Shown piece after piece: positions 34,881 through 44,020 of a stretch of DNA of 64,000 nucleotides. Origin of the DNA: JAVVTQ01 sp036653595 (lineage in GTDB: Bacteria > Bacillota > Clostridia > Oscillospirales > Ruminococcaceae); assembly GCA_036653595.1 (NCBI GenBank), contig JAVVTQ010000007.1, positions 1-64,000 of the forward strand, read 5' to 3'. A program made the position numbers and the translations under genes. Positions within the stretch are counted from its first letter, which is position 1. Every line of letters starts with the position of its first letter. The notes under the pieces are model-generated. The model did not search any database, was not told the origin of the DNA, and worked only from the letters and a program-made list of their open reading frames with translations.

Positions 34881-35402
34881 CTATCGCGCTTCACCAATGG
34901 GCCGGCCTGCATTATAAGCGCGTTCTATGACCGAATGAAGCGGCTTGTACAAAAGAAGTGCGACGGCGAAGTTCCCCGCACAGTGAGCAAGGTCAAAAAG
35001 CAGACCCGAAATAAAATAAGCTATGGCACCGTTTATGCCCAGAATAAAAAAATATGGAATCGAGCAAAGTGCGCCGAAAAGCAGACCGAAAATTCCGGAT
35101 ATAAACGCCCATCCGAGCGGACTCTTCAAATCTCTCAAAAGCATCGCCGCAAAAAACAAAAAGAGCCAAACATACATATAGTTGATTGTCCACAGGTGAA
35201 ATCCGTAAATCAGCCCCTCAATCAGTGTAAATCCATAGATGACGAAGAGCGCTTTTTTTCCAAAGACCTGTGTGTAAACAATGAGCAGAAGCGAGACTAG
35301 CTCTATATTTGGCAGCGAGGACAGCAGCACCTGTGCGCCGATAAGCAAGGCGGTGCTCACGGCAAGCAGCGCCAAATCGCGCAGCGCGAGCCGATGCTTC
35401 AT
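34881..35402 (-). CDS. ECF transporter S component, probably cobalamin-specific
   Basis: 173 residues with about five to six hydrophobic segments, typical size for an ECF substrate-binding subunit (ALLAVSTALLIGAQVLLS, FVIYGFTLIEGLIYG, YFISGLLFDLAHCAGNFA). It must work with the shared energising module encoded elsewhere. The ATG overlaps the TGA of the preceding DUF4430 gene (TGATG), and both lie under a cobalamin riboswitch, so vitamin B12 or a precursor is the inferred substrate. Confidence 0.82.
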   Translation of the reverse strand: MKHRLALRDLALLAVSTALLIGAQVLLSSLPNIELVSLLLIVYTQVFGKKALFVIYGFTLIEGLIYGFHLWTINYMYVWLFLFFAAMLLRDLKSPLGWAFISGIFGLLFGALCSIPYFFILGINGAIAYFISGLLFDLAHCAGNFAVALLLYKPLHSVIERAYNAGRPIGEAR

Positions 35403-35803
35403 CAATAGCCGGAGGTGAGAGTCAGCTCAAAAACATCGCCGTCAGCTATCGGTGTCATGTCAACGCCGGTCATGACCGTTTCGCCGCCCTTGGTGACGCA
35501 CCACCACTCCTGCTTTGCATCGTCTGCGGTGTAGCCGTCGACGGTTGTTATAAACAGGCCGAACTCGCTTTCGGAACCCTTGACGAGGCCAATTTGCTCC
35601 AGAGCGCCGCGGAGAAATTCCTCGTCGGTGGAGATGTCAAAGTCTTTAGTCGAGGCGTCTGCGTGGAAAACCTGCACAGTGATTGTTTTGGCTCCCTCGG
35701 TGCCCACAGGACGGGTCACAAAATAGAAGACGGCAAAGGCAATCAGCAGCACAGCCAGCACAATCCCAGACGAAATCAGAATCTTTTTTGTCTTTGAATT
35801 CAT
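35402..35803 (-). CDS. Membrane-anchored DUF4430 (transcobalamin-like) protein
   Basis: 133 residues from the ATG after GGAGG; longer frames run into the riboswitch leader. One membrane helix (about 8-30) is followed by an extracellular DUF4430 domain (KTITVQVFHADASTKDFDIST, then FLRGALEQIGLV, GLFITTVDGYTADD, WWCVTKGGETVMTGVDMTPIADGDVFELTL). This family resembles the C-terminal beta domain of vertebrate transcobalamin/intrinsic factor. With the cobalamin riboswitch and the ECF S component it is inferred to capture corrinoid at the cell surface and pass it to the transporter. Confidence 0.85.
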   Translation of the reverse strand: MNSKTKKILISSGIVLAVLLIAFAVFYFVTRPVGTEGAKTITVQVFHADASTKDFDISTDEEFLRGALEQIGLVKGSESEFGLFITTVDGYTADDAKQEWWCVTKGGETVMTGVDMTPIADGDVFELTLTSGY

Positions 35804-35810
35804 GAAAAAA

Positions 35811-35838
35811 CCTCCATTGCTTTTTATGGCTTTGGAGG
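35811..35838 (-). promoter_or_regulatory. Shine-Dalgarno-sequestering hairpin
   Basis: On the reverse strand CCTCCA pairs with TGGAGG, which holds the ribosome site of the DUF4430 gene, and TTTTTT follows. It is a plausible expression platform for the cobalamin riboswitch, acting on translation and perhaps also as a terminator. Confidence 0.6.
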
Positions 35839-35928
35839 AGTAAAATGCGAACAAAAAGACAACACTTAAGTTATCTTGATTGTCGCGCACACCCTCTTCC
35901 AAAAACCGCGTGGTATCCGGCATTATCA

Positions 35929-36066
35929 CCCAACAGGTCTTCTGGCTTCGGCGTCAATGCTCTTGCGCTGTCTTCCCGGTGATTAACCAGTGACATGTTG
36001 CGCTTTGCTCTGCCGTTACAGCGACGGGTTCGCACAGGTTTTTGACCTGTTTCCCTTGATGTGTGA
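35929..36066 (-). promoter_or_regulatory. Cobalamin riboswitch
   Basis: The reverse strand shows AAGGGAAACAGGTC, GCGAACCCGTCGCTGTAACGG, ACATGTCACTGG, CCGGGAAGACAGCG and, at its 3' end, GAAGCCAGAAGACCTGTTGGG, the ordered conserved parts of the B12 element. It lies about 125 bases upstream of the DUF4430/ECF pair. Confidence 0.93.
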
Positions 36067-36247
36067 CTGCGAATATTAAATTGTCAGTAAAGTATAGCCG
36101 CGAAAGAGCAAAATGTCAAATACTTCTTGTCGGCCATATTTGTCCCAAGGAAGCATTCGATCAAACGCAAGTTCAAAAAATTCACAGTCACGTTTCGCCA
36201 AAAAAGAGCGGAAGCCGTAAAGCACCCACCCCTTTTGCATCGCATTG

Positions 36248-36871
36248 TCAGCTATTTTTTGTGATGACGCTTTCGATTACGTTGGCGGTGTGTTCGCAGG
36301 CGTCGCAACACTTTTCAAAGTGCTCATAAACTGCCGTCCACGCACTCACCATAATCGGATCCTTGCAGGTGGTATAAAGTGTTCTGATTGCGTTGGTGTA
36401 AAGTCTGTCTCCAACCTCTTCAAGCGCGTTTATTTCGACAATGAGATTGTGTATTGTGACAGACTTTTTATAATTCTTAAACTCCATCACGGCCGTTTCA
36501 AGCGATTCGCAGCACTTTGCAATGACCTCGACAAACTCGAGCGCCTCAGGGCGCGTCTTTGTGATGTTGAAAATATACATCTTTATGAGAACATCCTCAA
36601 TGGAATCCGTGATCTCGTCAATTTCCTGCGAAAGATGAATGATGTCCTCGCGGTCGATGGGTGTGATAAACTCGCGGACAAGCTGGTTCATCATTTCGTG
36701 CTTTTCAATGTCCGCGGCATGCTCTATGGCATGCATGGTTTTCATCGTTTCTTCGAGCTTTTCGGGATTGAAATTTGTGAGCGTGTCGCGCAGATACATC
36801 GCGGCCTCACGGCTGCGGGCAACCTGTCTTGCAAACGCCGAGTAACAGTCAAAGGAGCTCTTTTTTGCCAT
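36248..36871 (-). CDS. DUF47 (PhoU-like) phosphate transport regulator
   Basis: 207 residues, almost all helical, with the DUF47 pattern MKTMHAIEHAADIEKHEMMNQL, FITPIDREDIIHLSQEIDEITDSIEDVL and EVGDRLY, containing PhoU-like metal-binding E/D clusters. Members are coded beside Pit phosphate permeases and thought to control them. Here it follows the permease by 27 bases on the same strand. Confidence 0.92.
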   Translation of the reverse strand: MAKKSSFDCYSAFARQVARSREAAMYLRDTLTNFNPEKLEETMKTMHAIEHAADIEKHEMMNQLVREFITPIDREDIIHLSQEIDEITDSIEDVLIKMYIFNITKTRPEALEFVEVIAKCCESLETAVMEFKNYKKSVTIHNLIVEINALEEVGDRLYTNAIRTLYTTCKDPIMVSAWTAVYEHFEKCCDACEHTANVIESVITKNS

Positions 36872-36898
36872 GTGATTTTAACCTCTCAAAATGAAGAT

Positions 36899-37951
36899 TT
36901 AGAAAATCATTAGGAATAGCTTTACCATGAGAAACGCGATGAGGCCGCAGCCGGGAAAGGTGAGTACCCATGTCAACACCATTTCCTTGGCAACACCCCA
37001 GTTTACGGCCTTCAGCCGTCGCGAGGCGCCGACACCCATAATAGAGGTTGTCTTTGTGTGAGTTGTGCTGACAGGTATGCCAGTCAGCGAGGATAGAAGC
37101 AGGCAGCCGGCGGCTGCGAGATCTGCCGCAAAGCCCTGATATTGCTCAAGGCTGACCATGTCCATACCGACGGCCTTGATTATTCGATAACCCCCGATGG
37201 AGGTTCCGATGCCCATCACTGTCGCGCATAAAATCATCAGCCAGACGGGAATAATAAATTCCGCTGCGGCGGACTCACCGCGCGTCAGAAACATGCCGAG
37301 CATAAAGACACCCATAAATTTCTGGCCGTCCTGTGCACCGTGCATAAACGCCATGGCAGCCGCTCCGCCGATTTGTCCTGCGCGAAACAGCCCTCCTGTT
37401 TTTCTGCGGTCAACGTTCCGACAAAAAAACTCTATAAGTCTGACGGTGAGAAAGCCAAACACAAATCCAAGCACTGCAGAGAGCACAAGCCCATACAGCA
37501 CCTTTACCCACTCATCTTTGTTGATGCCGCCGAGATTGCCGTGAATCGCGATAGCGGCACCGGTTAGACCGGCGATGAGCGCGTGGCTTTCACTTGTCGG
37601 AATGCCGAAATACCAAGCGGCCGTAGACCAGACGACGATGGCAAAAAGCGCGGCACAGAGCGCGATGAGCGCATCAGCCGAGTTCTGCCCAAAGTCCACC
37701 ATATTGTATATTGTCATGGCGACCTTTCCGTTTATCGAAGTCATGACATACACTCCGAGCAGGTTGAAGACAGCCGCCATAATTATCGCGGCCCGAGGTC
37801 CTATGGCGCGGGTGGAAACGCAAGTTGCAATGGCATTGGGAGCGTCAGTCCAGCCGTTCACGAGAACCACTCCGAGAGTCAGCAAAACGGTGACGAAAAG
37901 CGCCGGATTTGCGAACATTTCTTTGACAAAGTCGAAAAAACCTATGCTCAT
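36899..37951 (-). CDS. Inorganic phosphate transporter, Pit family
   Basis: 350 residues with about ten membrane segments. Pit signatures GWTDAPNAIATCVSTRA near the N-terminus and GIPVSTTHTKTTSIMGVGASRR near the C-terminus (inverted repeat halves) are present. It takes up metal-phosphate using the proton or sodium gradient. First gene of a two-gene operon with DUF47, divergent from yfbR. Confidence 0.94.
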   Translation of the reverse strand: MSIGFFDFVKEMFANPALFVTVLLTLGVVLVNGWTDAPNAIATCVSTRAIGPRAAIIMAAVFNLLGVYVMTSINGKVAMTIYNMVDFGQNSADALIALCAALFAIVVWSTAAWYFGIPTSESHALIAGLTGAAIAIHGNLGGINKDEWVKVLYGLVLSAVLGFVFGFLTVRLIEFFCRNVDRRKTGGLFRAGQIGGAAAMAFMHGAQDGQKFMGVFMLGMFLTRGESAAAEFIIPVWLMILCATVMGIGTSIGGYRIIKAVGMDMVSLEQYQGFAADLAAAGCLLLSSLTGIPVSTTHTKTTSIMGVGASRRLKAVNWGVAKEMVLTWVLTFPGCGLIAFLMVKLFLMIF

Positions 37952-38069
37952 ACTTGTAACAAACCTTCCGCGGATAGAGGATTTAGTCGCACATTGTTAT
38001 TATTGTATCACAAAGTTCTTCAATTTGCATTATTTTTACGAGCTTCGACAAATTGCATAAAAATAAGAT

Positions 38070-38098
38070 TTGCACAACTTAACCGTCAATAATATAAT
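38070..38098 (+). promoter_or_regulatory. yfbR promoter
   Basis: TTGCAC at 38070-38075 and TATAAT at 38093-38098, 17 bases apart. Confidence 0.7.
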
Positions 38099-38125
38099 GG
38101 TATTAAAGAAAAGAGGTGTCGGCTG

Positions 38126-38722
38126 ATGGAATACGGGTTTTGTGCGCTGCTGGCGCGCATGAATTATATAGACCGCTGGGGTCTTATGAGAAACACACGC
38201 ACAGAGACACTCTCAGAGCACTCGCTCATGACGGCTGTGATAGCGCACATTTTGTCCTGTACTGCGAATGAGCTTTACAGCGCCGATGTAAATGAGGGGC
38301 GCGTCGCCATCGCGGCACTTTATCACGATGCTTCTGAGATAATCACAGGTGACTTGCCAACACCGGTAAAGTATGAGAATGACATGATAAACGCCGAATA
38401 CAAAAAAGTCGAGCACAGAGCCGTAGAAAGGCTCTGCTCTCTGCTTCCGAATGAGCTCAGAAGCCGTGTCATGCCGTCGCTCACAGGCGAGGAGCTGACA
38501 AAGAGGGAGCGTGCGATAATCAAAGCTGCGGACAAGCTCTCCGCACTCATCAAGTGCATCGAGGAAGCGCAAAACGGAAATAGAGAGTTTCGCACGGCTG
38601 AGGTGCAGACGCGAAAAGTCATAGAGGCAAACGAATTGCCTGAGACGAAGTATTTCTGCGATACGTTCCTTTCCTCTTATACAAAGACGCTCGATGAGCT
38701 GTTGGGGGAAGAAAACTTATGA
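38126..38722 (+). CDS. yfbR: HD-domain 5'-deoxynucleotidase (YfbR-like)
   Basis: 198 residues. HD metal site: H in SEHSLMTAVIAH and the HD pair in ALYHDASEIITGDLPTPVK, followed by an acidic/His-bearing helix. YfbR removes phosphate from deoxynucleoside monophosphates and helps keep dUMP/dTMP pools balanced. The start follows AAGAGGTG. Its stop overlaps the hydrolase start through ATGA. Confidence 0.92.
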   Translation: MEYGFCALLARMNYIDRWGLMRNTRTETLSEHSLMTAVIAHILSCTANELYSADVNEGRVAIAALYHDASEIITGDLPTPVKYENDMINAEYKKVEHRAVERLCSLLPNELRSRVMPSLTGEELTKRERAIIKAADKLSALIKCIEEAQNGNREFRTAEVQTRKVIEANELPETKYFCDTFLSSYTKTLDELLGEENL

Positions 38723-39654
38723 GATGGTATTATATTGTCGCCGCATTGGGGGTACTGATGCTCTTTGTCACCGCGTTCTTCTCATACAAGCTGTTTGTTT
38801 TTGCTTTTTCACGGACGCGCAAAGAGCAGGTCAATGTCGGCGGCACACCGTGGGATGAATTTTTAGACGAGATAGAGCAAGCGCGCGGTTGGCTCAGAGC
38901 GCAGACTTCAAAAAGTGTATTTATAGAAAGCGAAGACGGAATTTCACTGCATGGCAGACTCATCACAAGCGAAAATGCAAAAAACACAATGCTGCTCATG
39001 CACGGCTATCGCAGCTCCGACAGCTTCTTTGATTTTTCATGCGCGGCAAAAATGTACCATGATATGGGATTTAACCTTCTGTTTGCCGACCAGCGCGCAC
39101 ACGGTGAAAGCGGCGGAAAATACATCTGCTTTGGCGTAAAAGAGCGCTTTGACTGTCTGCTCTGGGTCAAATATATAAATTCCGTGTTTGGGGAAGAAAA
39201 GGGCGTTTTCCTCGATGGGATATCAATGGGCGCGTCGACGGTGCTTATGGCCAGCGGCTTGCAGCTGCCGCCAAACGTGAGGGGCATAGTCGCAGACTGC
39301 GGCTATACAAGCCCATGGGCCGAGTTTTCACACATAGCAAAAACGATAATAAAAATCCCGAAGTTCCCGGTGCTTTATGTTGTGGACATTATGAGCCGCG
39401 TTTTGGCGGGCTTCGGACTGAAAGACTATTCCACGCTTGACGCGCTCAAAACCAACAAAATACCAATTCTTTTTGCCCACGGACAATGCGACAATTTTGT
39501 GCCGCCTTGCATGACGGAGGAAAATTATCGCGCCTGTACGGGAGAAAAATATATCGTTCGCTCAAAAAAAGGGAAGCACGGTACCAGCTATTTGTGTGAC
39601 AGAGGCGAATACCAAAAAGCGCTCGACGATTTTGTGCAAAGATACAGCGTGTAG
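38719..39654 (+). CDS. Membrane-anchored alpha/beta hydrolase
   Basis: 311 residues. An N-terminal membrane helix (about 3-25) precedes an alpha/beta-hydrolase fold: MHGYRSSD oxyanion region, DQRAHGESGGKY, nucleophile elbow DGISMGAST (Ser about 173), acid in HGQCDNFVP, and the likely catalytic His in KKGKHGTSYL. It resembles BAAT/YqkD-type peptidase or esterase-like proteins. Substrate unknown. Translationally coupled to yfbR, though no functional link is evident. Confidence 0.88.
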   Translation: MRWYYIVAALGVLMLFVTAFFSYKLFVFAFSRTRKEQVNVGGTPWDEFLDEIEQARGWLRAQTSKSVFIESEDGISLHGRLITSENAKNTMLLMHGYRSSDSFFDFSCAAKMYHDMGFNLLFADQRAHGESGGKYICFGVKERFDCLLWVKYINSVFGEEKGVFLDGISMGASTVLMASGLQLPPNVRGIVADCGYTSPWAEFSHIAKTIIKIPKFPVLYVVDIMSRVLAGFGLKDYSTLDALKTNKIPILFAHGQCDNFVPPCMTEENYRACTGEKYIVRSKKGKHGTSYLCDRGEYQKALDDFVQRYSV

Positions 39655-39660
39655 AGCATT

Positions 39661-40629
39661 TTATTGCTGATTTGCACCGAGCACGAGCCTGATATACTCG
39701 TCGAGATCAGCCATAGTCTCGAGTGATGAGGCGCGTTGGCGAAAAGCAGCCGCGCCCCGCAGACCTTTCATGTACCACGCCGTGTGCTTTCTGGCTTCGC
39801 GCATTCCGATAAACTCGCCCTTTTCCTCACACATCGCCGCAACCTGTCGGCGAAGCGTATCCATCCGCTCCATTGCGGAGGGCTCGTTTGGTGGCTGACA
39901 GCCGCCGAGCACCGCGGCCACGTCCGCAAATATATAGGGGTTTCCCAGCGCTGCACGGCCTATCATCACAGCGTCGCAGCCGGTGTATTCCAGCATTTTG
40001 AGAGCCTCGGACGGGCCGAAAATGTCGCCGTTGCCTATGACCGGGATGGTCACCGAATTTTTGACACGCTTGATTATTTCGAGGTCGACAGGGGGCTTAT
40101 ACATGCGCTCGCGTGTTCTCCCGTGAACAGTTATCGCTGCCACCCCCACACCCTCAAGCATAGGTGCCAGCAAATCGGCATTTGTCTCCTCAAAGCCGGC
40201 GCGCAGCTTCACTGTTACGGGCAGCTTCACGGAACAGACAACAGCGTCTGCAATGGAGCAAGCGAGTGAGAAGCTCTTCATAAGAGCGCTGCCGGAGCCT
40301 CCACCGGTGATTTTCGGTGCGGGGCAACCCATGTTGATGTCGATAAAATCAGGTGAAAACTGCTGCTCTGCAAACCTTGCCGCATATGCCATATCAAGAG
40401 GCTCGTTCCCGAAGAGCTGAATCCCAAAAGGGCGCTCATCCTCATGAAAGCGGCAAAGCAGAGGAGTTTTCCTGTCCCCCATCCGAATAGCCTTTGCACT
40501 GACCATCTCGCTTGTACAGGCGTAGGCGCCGAGGCTGCGGCACACTCGGCGAAAGGAGCTGTCGGCGGCGCCTGCCATGGGCGCCAGCAGCACGGCTTTT
40601 TTATCTTTAGGCAAGAAATTGATACTCAA
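39661..40629 (-). CDS. dusB: tRNA-dihydrouridine synthase
   Basis: 322 residues from a TTG start six to eight bases after GAGGTG; a GTG three codons earlier overlaps that ribosome site. Dus features: LLAPMAGAADSSFRRVCR, INMGCPAPKITGGGSGSAL with the catalytic Cys, VTVKLRAGFEE, ITVHGRTRERMY, VIGNGDIFG and AVMIGRAALGNP. It reduces uridines in tRNA D-loops using FMN. It ends convergently seven bases from the hydrolase gene. Confidence 0.95.
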   Translation of the reverse strand: MSINFLPKDKKAVLLAPMAGAADSSFRRVCRSLGAYACTSEMVSAKAIRMGDRKTPLLCRFHEDERPFGIQLFGNEPLDMAYAARFAEQQFSPDFIDINMGCPAPKITGGGSGSALMKSFSLACSIADAVVCSVKLPVTVKLRAGFEETNADLLAPMLEGVGVAAITVHGRTRERMYKPPVDLEIIKRVKNSVTIPVIGNGDIFGPSEALKMLEYTGCDAVMIGRAALGNPYIFADVAAVLGGCQPPNEPSAMERMDTLRRQVAAMCEEKGEFIGMREARKHTAWYMKGLRGAAAFRQRASSLETMADLDEYIRLVLGANQQ

Positions 40630-40896
40630 AATAAACACCTCAAAACAGAATCCGACAAGGGCTTGTGTGCAAATTCCAACGTATAATGTGCAAAAAAACG
40701 CCGAAAAAAGTATCGCCGTGTCCGCATCGACAATTCAAAGACAATTGATGATATTTTATCACATCGCAAAATATTTTACACGCATTATTCCAAAAAGCAG
40801 ACAAAGCTCGGCGCATTGGCAAAAAAGTGGCGCGCGTCATGCTTTATCAAAGAGAACTGTGGTATACTCATCACAGACACTTCGGAGGTATTTAAA

Positions 40897-43428
40897 TTGA
40901 AACTTCTATGCATAGATGGCAACAGCGTTCTCAACAGAGCATTTTACGCGATAAAGGTGCTCACGACAAAGGATGGACGCTATACAAATGCAATTTACGG
41001 CTTCATGAATATGCTCAACAAGCTGCTCGCGGACTATAGCCCGGAGGCGGTCGCGGTTGCATTTGACCTGCGTGGCCCGACATTTCGCCACAAGATGTAT
41101 GACGGCTATAAAGCGAGCAGAAAGGGTATGCCGCAGGAGTTGGCCGAGCAGCTCCCGGAGCTCAAAGAACTGCTCACGGCGCTGGGATATTCAATAGTGA
41201 CAAGCGAGGGCTTTGAGGCGGATGATATTCTGGGAACGCTCTCGGCTTCCTGCGAAAAATCGGGTGTGAAATGTTATCTTGCAACAGGTGACAGGGACAG
41301 CCTTCAGCTCATCGGCGCGAATACGCAGGTGCTGCTCACCACAACAAAATTTGGGCGCGGTGAGTTGGCTGAAATGGACGAAAAGAAATTCAGCGATGAC
41401 TACGGCTTTGCCCCGAAATTTCTTGTGGATTTAAAGGCGCTCATGGGGGACAGCTCTGACAATATACCGGGTGTTGCCGGAGTTGGGGAGAAGACGGCCA
41501 CCGCACTTCTGCTTCGATTCGGCTCACTTGACGGGGTTTATGAGAATCTCGACAGCCCGGACATTAAGGACAGCGTGCGCGCACGGCTGATTTCAAACAA
41601 AGATATGGCCTACCTCAGCTACAAGCTCGCGACAATTGTCAAGGATGTTCCCATTGAGACAGACGCTAAGAAGTATGTGCCAGTGCAAGGCGACCCGAAA
41701 AGAGCCTGCGAAATACTCGAGGAGCTTGAAATGCACTCTCTGGTGGCAAAGCTCGGACTGGAAAAGGCCTGCGAAGAGAAAGAGAGCAAATCAAAAAATG
41801 AGTCGGCCAAGCCTGTTTTGGCGCAAATAGAGCAGCTTGACAGCTCTGATATACCTGACAAGATGTACCTTTTCTTCGGAGAGGGCGGATATTATGCCGC
41901 GGCCGGGAATAGGGCGTACAAGCTCGAAAAGGAGTCGCTCAAGGCTGTGCTTTTGAGCGGCTGCGAAAAGTATTGTGCGGAGACAAAGCCGCTTTTTCAT
42001 GCGGCTCTTGATTTCGGGATTGTGGCGGTAAACGTGCGCTTTGATGTGAGCCTCGCCGCATACCTCCTAAATCCCTCGGCTTCCGGTTATGAGCTGGAAA
42101 AGCTTGCGGCGCAGTACCGCGTGACGCCGATGTTCGAGTGCGAGATAAAGCAGCTGGCACTTTTAGAGCCGCTTTGCAAAGCGCTGGAGCGAGAGCTCGC
42201 CAAAACAGGAATGGACGAGCTTTTGTACAAAATGGAACAGCCGCTTGCGATTGTGCTGGCTCAGATGGAGCACAGCGGCTTTGGTGTGGACGCAAAAGGA
42301 ATCGGTGAATTTGGCGGCGAGCTTTCAAAAATGATAGCCGATGAGCAGAAAATCATTTACGAGCAGGCCGGCTATGAGTTCAATGTCAACAGCCCGAAAC
42401 AGCTCGGGGAGGCGCTTTTTGTCAAGCTGGGGCTTCCACTCGGAAAGAAGACAAAGAGCGGGTTTTCCACCGATGCCGAAACTCTCGAAAAGCTGCGCTT
42501 TGACCATGAAATTATAGAACATGTTCTGAATTACAGAACGTATCAAAAGCTTGTCTCGACATACGTGGACGGCCTGCTCAAAACAGTGGATCCGCAAGGA
42601 CGCATACACACGGATTTTAAGCAGACGGAGACGCGCACGGGAAGAATCAGCTCTACAAATCCAAATCTGCAAAATATTCCGGTGCGAACAGAGCTAGGCA
42701 GCCGTCTGCGCAAGTACTTTGTGGCGGGCGACGGCAAGGTGCTGCTCGACGCGGACTATTCCCAAATCGAGCTGCGGGTTCTCGCCCATATCAGTGGCGA
42801 TGAGCACATGATAGAAGCTTTTTTAAACAACCGAGACATTCATACAGAGACGGCGTCTCAGATATTCAAGCTTCCGCGAAATATGATTACACCGGAGCTT
42901 CGCCGCCGGGCAAAGGCTGTCAATTTCGGAATAGTCTATGGAATAGGTGCTTTTTCGCTGTCCCACGATGTGGGCGTGTCTATGACGGAGGCGGCGGACT
43001 ATATAAAGGGATATTTGGACACATACTCAAGCGTGAGAGAATACCTTGAAAACACTGTGGAAAACGCAAAGGTGGACGGATATGTCACCACAATGTACGG
43101 CAGACGCAGAATGCTGCCAGAGCTGGCAAATTCAAACAAGGGTGTTCAGGCTTTGGGAAAACGCCTGGCGATGAACACCCCGATACAAGGAACGGCGGCA
43201 GATATAATAAAGCTCGCGATGATACGCGTGAGCGACAGACTCAAAAGGGAAAAGCTTGATGCGCGCTTGATATTGCAAGTACACGACGAGCTGATTGTCG
43301 AGTGCTCGCTTACTGACGCGGACAAGGCCGCAAAAGCGCTTAAAGAGGAGATGGAGGGTGCCGCGGACCTGAAGGCTCCACTTGTGGCAGAGGTCGGCAG
43401 GGGAAAAAGCTGGTACGAGGCAAAGTAA
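40897..43428 (+). CDS. polA: DNA polymerase I
   Basis: 843 residues from a TTG start behind CGGAGG; the first ATG-type start upstream has no ribosome site. The N-terminal 5'-3' exonuclease domain (1-290) has DGNSVLNRAFYAI, FDLRGPTFRHKMYDGYKASR, EADDILGTL, TGDRDSLQL and GDSSDNIPGV. The middle (300-450) is a shrunken 3'-5' exonuclease domain without the DxE metal site, so proofreading is presumably lost as in Bacillus Pol I. The polymerase domain has DADYSQIELRVLAHIS, KAVNFGIVYGIG and VHDELIVEC. Confidence 0.96.
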   Translation: MKLLCIDGNSVLNRAFYAIKVLTTKDGRYTNAIYGFMNMLNKLLADYSPEAVAVAFDLRGPTFRHKMYDGYKASRKGMPQELAEQLPELKELLTALGYSIVTSEGFEADDILGTLSASCEKSGVKCYLATGDRDSLQLIGANTQVLLTTTKFGRGELAEMDEKKFSDDYGFAPKFLVDLKALMGDSSDNIPGVAGVGEKTATALLLRFGSLDGVYENLDSPDIKDSVRARLISNKDMAYLSYKLATIVKDVPIETDAKKYVPVQGDPKRACEILEELEMHSLVAKLGLEKACEEKESKSKNESAKPVLAQIEQLDSSDIPDKMYLFFGEGGYYAAAGNRAYKLEKESLKAVLLSGCEKYCAETKPLFHAALDFGIVAVNVRFDVSLAAYLLNPSASGYELEKLAAQYRVTPMFECEIKQLALLEPLCKALERELAKTGMDELLYKMEQPLAIVLAQMEHSGFGVDAKGIGEFGGELSKMIADEQKIIYEQAGYEFNVNSPKQLGEALFVKLGLPLGKKTKSGFSTDAETLEKLRFDHEIIEHVLNYRTYQKLVSTYVDGLLKTVDPQGRIHTDFKQTETRTGRISSTNPNLQNIPVRTELGSRLRKYFVAGDGKVLLDADYSQIELRVLAHISGDEHMIEAFLNNRDIHTETASQIFKLPRNMITPELRRRAKAVNFGIVYGIGAFSLSHDVGVSMTEAADYIKGYLDTYSSVREYLENTVENAKVDGYVTTMYGRRRMLPELANSNKGVQALGKRLAMNTPIQGTAADIIKLAMIRVSDRLKREKLDARLILQVHDELIVECSLTDADKAAKALKEEMEGAADLKAPLVAEVGRGKSWYEAK

Positions 43429-43430
43429 AA

Positions 43431-43889
43431 ATGATAAGAGCCGCAAGTTTAAAAGACATTTCCGATATTCTCGCGCTTGACACGGCAACAAGCGAAGAGC
43501 CGATGACTAAAAGTCAGCTTGAAGAGGAGCTTTTCCACAAGCACGCACGTCTCGTATGTGCGACGCATGAGGGCGCTTTCCTCGGGTTCTGCGATATGCA
43601 TATCGTTGCCGACGACGCCCATATAAACAGCTTCGCCGTATGCGAGAACATGCGCAGAAGGACGGTCGGCTCACAGCTTCTGGAGTTCGCGCTGTCACTC
43701 GCCAAAGAGGCGGGGTGCAGAATTGTTTCGCTCGAGGTTCGCTGCAAAAACACGGCGGCCATCGCGCTGTACGAAAAGTTTGGGTTTTCGCGAGCCGGAA
43801 TGCGCAGAGGATTTTACAAAAAACCACGCGACGACGCTCAAAACATGCTTTTATACCTGGACGGCGCAGCAAAAGCGGACGAAGAATAA
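43431..43889 (+). CDS. rimI: Ribosomal-protein-alanine N-acetyltransferase-like GNAT
   Basis: 152 residues starting two bases after polA. GNAT motif A is MRRRTVGSQLLEFALSLAKEAG, with VRCKNTAAIALYEKFGFSRAGMRRGFY typical of RimI. It acetylates the N-terminal alanine of S18 in the known case; related proteins have other targets. It sits upstream of tsaD, as rimI often does. Confidence 0.88.
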   Translation: MIRAASLKDISDILALDTATSEEPMTKSQLEEELFHKHARLVCATHEGAFLGFCDMHIVADDAHINSFAVCENMRRRTVGSQLLEFALSLAKEAGCRIVSLEVRCKNTAAIALYEKFGFSRAGMRRGFYKKPRDDAQNMLLYLDGAAKADEE

Positions 43890-44020
43890 GCGCTCTCGAG
43901 TGCGGCAAAGGGGCAGAATTGCCGCTCTTCAACGACGCGCCAATCAAATGGACAGAGCACCGCTAAAACACCGCCTTATCTTCAAAACACTCAAACAGAA
44001 ACAGCAGAGGTAGTCTTTAA

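Noticed and set aside
35990..36060. tRNA T-loop-like GGGTTCG
   Set aside because: It falls within the cobalamin riboswitch and no acceptor or anticodon arms can be formed.
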